Origin: Campanula takesimana
Lineage: Eukaryota; Streptophyta; Magnoliopsida; Asterales; Campanulaceae
Reading direction: 5' to 3'
Assembly (NCBI GenBank): GCA_026119855.1
Contig: JAOWBW010001131.1
Location: forward strand, 62,001 to 126,000
Length of the DNA stretch: 64,000 bases
Numbering within the stretch: position 1 is the first letter of the stretch; each line of letters starts with the position of its first letter. Under the pieces are notes generated by a model that ran no database searches, had not been told where the DNA came from, and saw only the letters and a list, made by a program, of their open reading frames with translations. This document shows positions 56,684 to 64,000 of the stretch, in pieces. Both the position numbers and the translations under genes were made by a program.

Positions 56684-57911
56684 TGTCACGACCCGAAAAC
56701 CCGTCTCTATTTTATTGATGAATAATTATTTATTTATTTATTTATTTGATTTAAACCCGCCCGCCCCTGTTCCAGAAATCTTCCTTTTTGCTTGGTTTAA
56801 GACTAATGGCTTACCTAGTTTAGGTTTTATTCTCCTAATTAACCTAAGTTAACATCGTGGAACACTTTATTAATTGGAATTGATTCTTTTGTGAATAAAT
56901 ATATTATGGAATTTGATTAAGTATCATTTTGGGAATGTGGTCCATCCTTGATGTGTTGTTTGGATTGGTTTACCTTTGTGGTAATTTATTTGGAATGGTT
57001 CCCTACTTTGGAATCATTAGTTATTTATCGTGCTAGTATTTTATTACTTAGCCTTTACTTGAAAGTCCAGCTGGTATTTGTGTGTGTTTGGGCGATGCGA
57101 AACATTATGATGGCACAGCCAAGTCCATTATGATGTTGACCATTGTTTTGCCCCATTATTTCCCTCCTCCAGATTGCCTTGGATGTGAGATGAGTTATCC
57201 CCTTTGTGAGCATTTTAGCTATTGGTTTTGGGCTTTGACTGTGTGTCACTGTCCCTTTATTATTATTGGTTCCGGTACCGGGGGTTTTCTCTTCAAGCTT
57301 TCATGCTACTATGAAGATGTTGATTGTTGATTATTGAAGCTGCGCAGCGACCTTTATTTGGTTATATCAATTGGGAAACCTTGGCTAATATCCTTTGTTA
57401 CTTGTTTATTTCCGCTGCTATCTGTTAAATGATAATTGCTATGTGCTATGTGATTTATTACTGATTATTGCATCATAGCATGTCATGTAGTTGCATTAGT
57501 AACTTATTGAGATTTATCTCACCCCCTTTCTTTTATCTTTGTTTTTCCTTAACCCACCCCCCCCCCAAGGAGGAAAGGATTAGACTCGCTGATCACGAGG
57601 AGGACGTCGCGAGGGTTGAGCTTTTGGGGCAAGTTGTTATTGGTGGGTTTACATTACATAAATGTGTAACCTTTTTGGGAATAGTTGTACCAAACTTGAC
57701 GTCATTAGAATTTGTATATTTTATTATTTTTGGTGTAAGCTTATGGAGCTTACACTAGCTTATATTTTTGTGGTTCAAGTTGGATTTCAAAACTTTGTGT
57801 TATCATATTTTGGTATAAAAGGAAATTTTTATCTTCATTATTTTAGAGTTTATTGTTTAAGTCGACGTCCAGCTCGCGTACTCCGGGGCCCGAGGGGGCG
57901 GGGTCGCGACA
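56684..57911 (+). repeat. Chromovirus 3' LTR with internal deletion (1228 bp)
   Basis: The first 75 bases match the 5' LTR. It then jumps from GATTTAAA (about 56755) to CCCGCCCGCCCCTGTTCCAG, skipping about 800 bp present at 50108-50913. The rest matches at high identity. The deletion removed the U3 CT-rich tract. Confidence 0.88.
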
Positions 57912-58425
57912 GTATTAATTATTGCGGTAACTCGGGCATTGATACGTTGACCTCTATTTTGATAATTAGATTCAATTGAGGACGTAACTGAAATCAAACG
58001 GATCTAGGTTTTATGTTCTTAAGTTCTTCATGAATTTTTGGAATATTATGCGGACGTAACTGGAAGTATAATATAAAGAAGATATTAGGATTGCTAATCG
58101 CTCACCAAACCGTCCCAATCCTTACTATTGTGAACAGACCCAAGATTAAGATTGATCTTATTATTATGAGCATGGCATAGAGTGAAAGTATTTGTGAACT
58201 CAATTCGTGAAACTAATTGTTAATCTTTGTTAATTCTTGCTTTTATTTGTTTTCCTAGTTTAATAAACAATCAAACTAAAACCCCTATTTATTTATTTTC
58301 TGTTTTTAAACATTCTTGTTTTTCAATCTAGTCTCTGTGGATTCGACCCTTGCTTGTTCATACTACTACATCGGTAACTAGTACACTTGCTAGGTAATTT
58401 AATTAGAGGGAGATTTTCTACATCA

Positions 58426-58446
58426 AGTTTTTGGCGCCGTTGCCGG
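58426..58446 (+). promoter_or_regulatory. Athila-2 primer binding site region
   Basis: AGTTTTTGGCGCCGTTGCCG follows the LTR end directly. It shares TTTTTGGCGCCGTTGCCGGG with Athila-1. Confidence 0.8.
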
Positions 58447-58716
58447 GGACTTGATTAGGTTAACAAGTTTGTATAGTTAGTGTAAATAAATTTTCTTTAT
58501 TATTTTCGTTTTAGAGTAAATAGTAAAAAAAAATAATAGAAAATTTGTGAAAGCTATTCTAAAGGGATGTATGGAATAAACACCAATGATGAATTAGGGA
58601 GACAAGAATTTAAACGACAAATAGACATCTTATCTAAGAATTTAGACATATGGATTGTAAAGTTAAATTTGGTACAAGAAAGATGTGCTAATTGTGGTGT
58701 TTATTCTCATGCTATT
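58447..58716 (+). other. Athila-2 leader
   Basis: AT-rich leader. A short frame from 58567 (MYGINTNDELGRQEFKRQID...ERCANCGVYSHAIC) contains a C-x2-C and His but is cut by the Copia insertion at 58717. I do not recognise it and cannot tell whether it is real. Confidence 0.4.
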
Positions 58717-59397
58717 TGTTGGGAATATGCCTTTGAATTAATGTTGATTGAGTAAGGATATGTCCGCGACAAGTAATTTAGTTTGGGACGAAGAGAATAT
58801 GGCGAGGGCCAAGAGCCATAGCCATAAAAGCCGAACATGCGCAGCAATTGTGGCAAAGGCTCTAAGCTGCTGCCATATGCCAAGTTCATGCAAATTAAGG
58901 TTGACTTTCGGTTTTGAAAAAGTGCTTAGGCAAAAGGAAAGTGACGTGTGTGCTTAGTGTTTCTTGGTGAATTAATTTAGGACTCTTACTGTCCCAAATA
59001 TTTAGTACTCTATTTTTGTGTAAAAGAGATTATTCTAGAATTAGGAAATAGATTCCTAATTAGATTAGATTTGCTTTGTGCACAAGAAATAGGTTTTCTC
59101 TTCCTTTTGGGTTTCTAGTATTTATGCCTATAAATACTAACCCCTCCTCTAGCATAATATTTAGTCTGTCATCTTTGAGAGTTACAAGTAGAGATCTAGG
59201 ATTTAGGTTGACGAAATTATTTGCCTAAATAATTCGTGCAACTAAATTAGAGAGATTGTCTTTTGTAATTGTTCATCGAAAGTAATATATTCTCCCTCCG
59301 CCCGTGGACGTAGCCAAGTTGGTGAACCACGTAAATTCTTGTGTCTGTGATTGATTATTTCGTTGATCATCGTTCTTTTATATATTTTGCTCTAACA
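58717..59397 (+). repeat. TR-GAG LTR-A (681 bp)
   Basis: It starts TGTTGGGAATATGCC and ends TATTTTGCTCTAACA. TATA box TATAAATA at 59129-59136. I count three differences from LTR-B (near 58740, 58999 and 59212). Confidence 0.9.
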
Positions 59398-59755
59398 AGT
59401 GGCGCCAGAGCTTGGTTGAAAAGGAGAATTAGCATCGACGGAAGAGGTCCAAGATCGAAGAAAAACAAATTAGCAGTTTTTGGTCCGTTTTTATTCAGCG
59501 CAGCTGTGAAGAAAAAGGCGTAGCGCGTTCGTTCACCGTTGGATCGGGTTGATTTTTGGCAGGTAGCTTCGGAACTCATAGGTCTTAAATCTGAACGGTG
59601 GAGATTGTATTTGGATGCCTGTAGCGTCAGTAAATTAATCCGGACAGAAGCTATAGTGGGTTTTGTCTTCGATTGTAAGCGTTCTTGTTGCGATTTCTTT
59701 TGTTGGTGTTGGTTGGTTAGAGATCTTGGGATTTCCACTGCAGACAAAGAAGAAG
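59398..59755 (+). other. TR-GAG leader, copy 1, with PBS
   Basis: AGTGGCGCCAGAGCTTGG follows the LTR. It resembles the initiator-Met site (TGGTATCAGAGC) with CGC in place of TAT. The remaining 340 bp are noncoding; upstream ATGs in frame with gag (59663) lack conserved sequence. Confidence 0.65.
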
Positions 59756-60865
59756 ATGGGTCAAGGATCTGAATCATCAATCGACAAGTTCAATGGGAAG
59801 AATAGCTTTACTTTATGGCAAGTAAAGATGAAGGCTCTATTGAGAGACAAGGGATTGTGGGTCCCAGTGGCTATGGCGATAAAGGATCGGAAGGATTCTA
59901 ACGGAAAGGCCGTCTCTACGAGTAATACCCCGGCTGGAGTATCGGATGCGGAGAAGAAGAAAGCAGCAGAAAAGGAAGCGGCAGATTTGGTGGATCTAGA
60001 TGAGAGGGCTCATTCAAAAATCATTAGAGGTTTGGATGATGAAGTTCTAGTCAACATACCAGATTTGGATTCCGGTGGTGCTTTGTGGTTGTTGTTGGAA
60101 GACATGTTCTTGACTAAGACATTGACCAACAAGCTCTATTTAAAGCAAAAGCTGTTTACGCTCCGAATGGTGGAAGGTACGCCTATAGATGACCATCTAG
60201 ATAGGTTTACTTCTATATTACATGATTTGCGTAATATAGATGCCAAGATTGAGGACGAGGATGCTGCGTTGATGCTTCTTGTGTCGCTACCTTTATCATA
60301 TGAGCACTTTGTGGATTCGTGTTTGCATGGTAAAGAAACAATAGCTCTTGAGGACGTGAAGGCTTCGCTCAAGACAAGAGAACTGCGACGAAAGGTAAGC
60401 AGAGGAGAGACAGACAGTCAACCTGCAGGGTTAGCTGCAGAGGGCAGAAAAGGATCAAGCAAGAAGAAGAATGTTCAAAAATCTTCTAGCAAGAAAGGTC
60501 CGAAACCTGAGGATGTTTGTAGGTTCTGCGGAAGGAAGGGGCATTGGAAGAATGAATGTCCAAGAAAGAAGCAAGAAGAAGATCTTAGTCAAGATGAGGC
60601 GGATGTTGCTGCGGGAGGTAGTGACAGTGATTATGCTCTAATAGTGGAAGAAGGCTCATGGCGCGGTGATGAGTGGCTTCTAGATCCAAAGATGGAGCAA
60701 TGCGAGATAGTTGAGGAGAAGGTGGAGCCTATTTTTACCAAGGGTAGTAGATGGGTAGACGATCCTGAGCTACAAGATGACTATCTGCAGAAAGAGTTGA
60801 TACAATTCATCTCGGTGGGCGAGTTCAAGTGCCGAATGAACTCGCCAAGCACGAAAAATTGTTAG
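59756..60865 (+). CDS. Copia-type gag, intact, array copy 1 (369 aa)
   Basis: Gag builds the virus-like particle. I chose the ATG at 59756 (MGQGSESSIDKFNGKNSFTL) because conservation with Copia gag starts there; the frame is open 31 codons further upstream. Domains: FNGKNSFTLWQVKMKALLRD at residues 13-32, a charged linker with KKKAAEKEAADLVDLDERAH, SKIIRGLDDEVLVNIPDLDS, ALWLLLEDMFLTKTLTNKLY, LKQKLFTLRMVEGTPIDDHL, LMLLVSLPLSYEHFVDSCLH (UBN2-type gag), a basic Ser/Lys tract, and the zinc knuckle CRFCGRKGHWKNECP at about residues 257-271. After EWLLD, where autonomous relatives enter the protease active site (DSG), the sequence reads PKMEQCEIVEEKVE and ends 70 or so residues later at 60865. No stop or frameshift. 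Confidence 0.92.
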   Translation: MGQGSESSIDKFNGKNSFTLWQVKMKALLRDKGLWVPVAMAIKDRKDSNGKAVSTSNTPAGVSDAEKKKAAEKEAADLVDLDERAHSKIIRGLDDEVLVNIPDLDSGGALWLLLEDMFLTKTLTNKLYLKQKLFTLRMVEGTPIDDHLDRFTSILHDLRNIDAKIEDEDAALMLLVSLPLSYEHFVDSCLHGKETIALEDVKASLKTRELRRKVSRGETDSQPAGLAAEGRKGSSKKKNVQKSSSKKGPKPEDVCRFCGRKGHWKNECPRKKQEEDLSQDEADVAAGGSDSDYALIVEEGSWRGDEWLLDPKMEQCEIVEEKVEPIFTKGSRWVDDPELQDDYLQKELIQFISVGEFKCRMNSPSTKNC

Positions 60866-61643
60866 TCGCCCGGAAGGGGCGGTGCTCTAGATAGGCGGTC
60901 TAGAGGCACTAAGGAATGCTAGGCTTAGCATATCGTCCGGTTGCTTGGGAGGAGCAAGGTTGTCCGGCGTGACAAATGGTGCTTGATGTAAAGCACAATA
61001 TTACATTCTATTCGCCTTTAAATGAGTGGGTTCGAAGCTCTCTGAACTAGTTCGAAGCTCATCATTGGATTGGGATTGAGAAGGTAATCGAGACAAGGTA
61101 CAGTGTGGGGATTTAAGGTGTAGTCTATTCGAAGTACTAGAAGTAGATACACAAAGTTCAGTCGGCAAAGGGGTTCTTAAATTCTAGAGGTGTACAGTCT
61201 CAAGTGTTCGGCGAAACACTATGTTGATGGTCTAGAAGGCTTTCTGAGACATCAATGCTAGTTTCTTGGCTCTCATTAGCGATATGGAGAAGTCGAAGAT
61301 TCAAGATAAGTAAGAGCACATGTTAGTGGATTTTTGTAGCAGTTCGTGCAGACATCGCCAGTCGTGCAGTTCATGTGCAATTTCCGTTTGTGCAGATGCT
61401 TATGGTGCTTAACGTTGTGGTGGAGGTTCTAAGTGGTTTAGAAATTCATTGCACAAAGATGGTTTGCTTGACTAAGTAAACATGGTTGTTCTTGAGTGAA
61501 CAAAGTTGGTTTTGACAAAGACAAAGGTGGTGGCGGAGGTGGAGAGATATATTCGGAAGCGGAGGATTCAACTCAAGGTGGAGTTGGGGTCGGTTCGTGG
61601 ATATTGATTATGGTTCGGGGAGATTCAAAGTCAAGGTGAAGAT
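60866..61643 (+). other. TR-GAG 3' noncoding interior, copy 1
   Basis: It replaces pol. GC-rich at its start (GGAAGGGGCGGTGCTCTAGA), then G-rich (GGTGGCGGAGGTGGAGAGAT near 61529). It ends AGTCAAGGTGAAGAT, a polypurine-like tract directly before LTR-B. No coding similarity on either strand. Confidence 0.7.
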
Positions 61644-62324
61644 TGTTGGGAATATGCCTTTGAATTAGTGTTGATTGAGTAAGGATATGTCCGCGACAAG
61701 TAATTTAGTTTGGGACGAAGAGAATATGGCGAGGGCCAAGAGCCATAGCCATAAAAGCCGAACATGCGCAGCAATTGTGGCAAAGGCTCTAAGCTGCTGC
61801 CATATGCCAAGTTCATGCAAATTAAGGTTGACTTTCGGTTTTGAAAAAGTGCTTAGGCAAAAGGAAAGTGACGTGTGTGCTTAGTGTTTCTTGGTGAATT
61901 AATTTAGGACTCTTACTGTCCCAAATTTTTAGTACTCTATTTTTGTGTAAAAGAGATTATTCTAGAATTAGGAAATAGATTCCTAATTAGATTAGATTTG
62001 CTTTGTGCACAAGAAATAGGTTTTCTCTTCCTTTTGGGTTTCTAGTATTTATGCCTATAAATACTAACCCCTCCTCTAGCATAATATTTAGTCTGTCATC
62101 TTTGAGAGTTACAAGTAGAGATCTAGGATTTAGGTTGACGGAATTATTTGCCTAAATAATTCGTGCAACTAAATTAGAGAGATTGTCTTTTGTAATTGTT
62201 CATCGAAAGTAATATATTCTCCCTCCGCCCGTGGACGTAGCCAAGTTGGTGAACCACGTAAATTCTTGTGTCTGTGATTGATTATTTCGTTGATCATCGT
62301 TCTTTTATATATTTTGCTCTAACA
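61644..62324 (+). repeat. TR-GAG LTR-B (681 bp), shared middle LTR
   Basis: It starts TGTTGGGAATATGCC and ends CTCTAACA. TATA box at 62056-62063. It is preceded by the purine tract of interior 1 and followed by the PBS of interior 2. Confidence 0.9.
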
Positions 62325-62682
62325 AGTGGCGCCAGAGCTTGGTTGAAAAGGAGAATTAGCATCGACGGAAGAGGTCCAAGATCGAAGAAAAACAAATTAG
62401 CAGTTTTTGGTCCGTTTTTATTCAGCGCAGCTGTGAAGAAAAAGGCGTAGCGCGTTCGTTCACCGTTGGATCGGGTTGATTTTTGGCAGGTAGCTTCGGA
62501 ACTCATAGGTCTTAAATCTGAACGGTGGAGATTGTATTTGGATGCCTGTAACGTCAGTAAATTAATCCGGACAGAAGCTATAGTGGGTTTTGTCTTCGAT
62601 TGTAAGCGTTCTTGTTGCGATTTCTTTTGTTGGTGTTGGTTGGTTAGAGATCTTGGGATTTCCACTGCAGACAAAGAAGAAG
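62325..62682 (+). other. TR-GAG leader, copy 2, with PBS
   Basis: Same as 59398-59755 with one or two base changes (for example AACGTCAG for AGCGTCAG). Confidence 0.65.
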
Positions 62683-63792
62683 ATGGGTCAAGGATCTGAA
62701 TCATCAATCGACAAGTTCAATGGGAAGAATAGCTTTACTTTATGGCAAGTAAAGATGAAGGCTCTATTGAGAGACAAGGGATTGTGGGTCCCAGTGGCTA
62801 TGGCGATAAAGGATCGGAAGGATTCTAACGGAAAGGCCGTCTCTACGAGTAATACCCCGGCTGGAGTATCGGATGCGGAGAAGAAGAAAGCAGCAGAAAA
62901 GGAAGCGGCAGATTTGGTGGATCTAGATGAGAGGGCTCATTCAAAAATCATTAGAGGTTTGGATGATGAAGTTCTAGTCAACATACCAGATTTGGATTCC
63001 GGTGGTGCTTTGTGGTTGTTGTTGGAAGACATGTTCTTGACTAAGACATTGACCAACAAGCTCTATTTAAAGCAAAAGCTGTTTACGCTCCGAATGGTGG
63101 AAGGTACGCCTATAGATGACCATCTAGATAGGTTTACTTCTATATTACATGATTTGCGTAATATAGATGCCAAGATTGAGGACGAGGATGCTGCGTTGAT
63201 GCTTCTTGTGTCGCTACCTTTATCATATGAGCACTTTGTGGATTCGTGTTTGCATGGTAAAGAAACAATAGCTCTTGAGGACGTGAAGGCTTCGCTCAAG
63301 ACAAGAGAACTGCGACGAAAGGTAAGCAGAGGAGAGACAGACAGTCAACCTGCAGGGTTAGCTGCAGAGGGCAGAAAAGGATCAAGCAAGAAGAAGAATG
63401 TTCAAAAATCTTCTAGCAAGAAAGGTCCGAAACCTGAGGATGTTTGTAGGTTCTGCGGAAGGAAGGGGCATTGGAAGAATGAATGTCCAAGAAAGAAGCA
63501 AGAAGAAGATCTTAGTCAAGATGAGGCGGATGTTGCTGCGGGAGGTAGTGACAGTGATTATGCTCTAATAGTGGAAGAAGGCTCATGGCGCGGTGATGAG
63601 TGGCTTCTAGATCCAAAGATGGAGCAATGCGAGATAGTTGAGGAGAAGGTGGAGCCTATTTTTACCAAGGGTAGTAGATGGGCAGACGATCCTGAGCTAC
63701 AAGATGACTATCCGCAGAAAGAGTTGATACAATTCATCTCGGTGGGCGAGTTCAAGTGCCGAATGAACTCGCCAAGCACGAAAAATTGTTAG
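62683..63792 (+). CDS. Copia-type gag, intact, array copy 2 (369 aa)
   Basis: Identical in length and domain order to the copy at 59756-60865. I see two amino-acid differences, both near the C-terminus: SRWADDPEL for SRWVDDPEL and DDYPQKE for DDYLQKE. The zinc knuckle CRFCGRKGHWKNECP is unchanged. It ends at 63792 with the same truncated EWLLDPKMEQ junction. Confidence 0.92.
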   Translation: MGQGSESSIDKFNGKNSFTLWQVKMKALLRDKGLWVPVAMAIKDRKDSNGKAVSTSNTPAGVSDAEKKKAAEKEAADLVDLDERAHSKIIRGLDDEVLVNIPDLDSGGALWLLLEDMFLTKTLTNKLYLKQKLFTLRMVEGTPIDDHLDRFTSILHDLRNIDAKIEDEDAALMLLVSLPLSYEHFVDSCLHGKETIALEDVKASLKTRELRRKVSRGETDSQPAGLAAEGRKGSSKKKNVQKSSSKKGPKPEDVCRFCGRKGHWKNECPRKKQEEDLSQDEADVAAGGSDSDYALIVEEGSWRGDEWLLDPKMEQCEIVEEKVEPIFTKGSRWADDPELQDDYPQKELIQFISVGEFKCRMNSPSTKNC

Positions 63793-64000
63793 TCGCTCGG
63801 AAGGGGCGGTGCTCTAGATAGGCGGTCTAGAGGCACTAAGGAATGCTAGGCTTAGCATATCGTCCGGTTGCTTGGGAGGAGCAAGGTTGTCCGGCGTGAC
63901 AAATGGTGCTTGATGTAAAGCACAATATTACATTCTATTCGCCTTTAAATGAGTGGGTTCGAAGCTCTCTGAACTACTTCGAAGCTCATCATTGGATTGG
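63793..64000 (+). other. TR-GAG 3' noncoding interior, copy 2 (cut by window end)
   Basis: It matches 60866-61073 with a few substitutions. A third LTR is expected about 570 bp beyond the window if the array continues as in copy 1. Confidence 0.7.

Larger units (their letters stand above)
50038..57911 (+). mobile_element. Chromovirus (Gypsy), nearly complete, 7874 bp
   Basis: LTRs at 50038-52067 and 56684-57911 start TGTCACGACCCGAAAACCCG and end GGGTCGCGACA or GAGTCGCGACA. The 5-bp duplication GTATT is at 50033-50037 and 57912-57916. The initiator-Met type PBS TTGGTATCAGAGCTATGG follows the 5' LTR and the polypurine tract AAGGGGGAGTGAA precedes the 3' LTR. The interior has gag with two zinc knuckles, protease, RT, RNase H, integrase and a C-terminal chromodomain in standard order. 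At least three stops and three frameshifts disable it. Confidence 0.93.
49034..58425 (+). repeat. Athila-2 5' LTR, split by a chromovirus
   Basis: It starts TGATGGATGTGTTTTAACCC and ends GGGAGATTTTCTACATCA. TATA element TATAAATAT at about 49730-49738. GC-rich GTGCGCACGCAC and GGGCGCGCGAAC motifs lie at about 49368-49478. A run of GGGACCTT/GGAATTT short repeats lies at about 49490-49650. The right part resumes at 57912 with the GTATT duplication. Confidence 0.85.
49034..64000 (+). mobile_element. Athila-2: Athila-type element, extends beyond the window
   Basis: The 5' LTR is 49034-58425 (about 1513 bp without the nested chromovirus). It is followed by AGTTTTTGGCGCCGTTGCCG, the same PBS-type motif as Athila-1. 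About 290 bp of leader follow before a tandem gag-only Copia array inserts at 58717. Gag and pol are not reached. The probable 5-bp flank at the left is TCTGT (49029-49033); the right end is not visible. Confidence 0.82.
58717..64000 (+). mobile_element. Tandem array of a gag-only Copia element (TR-GAG type), continues past the right edge
   Basis: The layout is LTR-A (58717-59397), interior 1 (59398-61643), LTR-B (61644-62324) and interior 2 (62325 to the edge). The repeat period is exactly 2927 bp. Each interior holds one complete gag frame and no protease, RT or integrase. LTR-B is shared by both interiors, so this is a head-to-tail array rather than two separate insertions. Elements with terminal repeats and only gag have been named TR-GAG. 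The left flank (CTATT or TTATT next to TGTTGGG) cannot be checked against a right flank. Confidence 0.88.

Noticed and set aside
59663..59755. Upstream 31 codons as the true gag N-terminus (hydrophobic, signal-like)
   Set aside because: Copia gag similarity begins at MGQGSES; the upstream part is leader sequence and resembles no gag.

Overview
The window is nuclear DNA of a flowering plant, most likely a eudicot. The evidence is a fragment of the plant RNA polymerase II RPB2 gene that keeps its introns, a plant mobile domain (PMD) gene, Stowaway MITEs with CTCCCTCCGTCCC ends, and many plant-type Copia, Athila, Tat-like and chromovirus LTR retrotransposons. I see no intact ordinary host gene, no rRNA or tRNA gene and no CRISPR array. 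I cannot name the species.

Layout. (1) 1-1059, minus strand: 5' part of an RPB2 gene, internally deleted, continuing past the left edge. (2) 1381-6746: a complete Mutator-like DNA transposon with 22-bp terminal inverted repeats and a 9-bp target duplication. It carries a six-exon PMD gene (minus strand) and three blocks of CGTGT...ACACG palindromes instead of a recognisable transposase. (3) 6756-10770: a 587-bp hAT-type MITE, then a fossil hAT (TTF zinc finger) transposase split by a Stowaway-type MITE, itself split by a short Copia-type LTR element. (4) 10.77-47.28 kb: a broken minus-strand Copia element (Copia-1) opened by several later insertions: an Athila element (13168-22081), a 3480-bp solo LTR (22444-25923), a gag-only Tat-like element (27588-43818, itself containing a hAT MITE and a second Copia element, Copia-2), and an Athila-family solo LTR (45637-47146). 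(5) 47847-64000: a second copy of the Copia-1 family in the opposite orientation (Copia-3), cut by a Gypsy LTR fragment and then by a second Athila element (Athila-2). Athila-2 contains a nearly complete chromovirus in its 5' LTR (50038-57911) and, just inside its PBS, a tandem LTR-gag-LTR-gag array of a gag-only Copia element (58717 to the right edge).

In this nest, target-site duplications and reading frames that rejoin across insertions fix most element borders and the order of events. The youngest piece appears to be the gag-only Copia array: its two LTRs show only about three differences in 681 bp and both gag frames are open. Most other coding regions carry stops, frameshifts and internal deletions. 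The points most worth following are the PMD-bearing Mutator-like element with its palindrome blocks, the tandem gag-only Copia array, and short GC-rich paired palindromes that recur in several unrelated LTR families.
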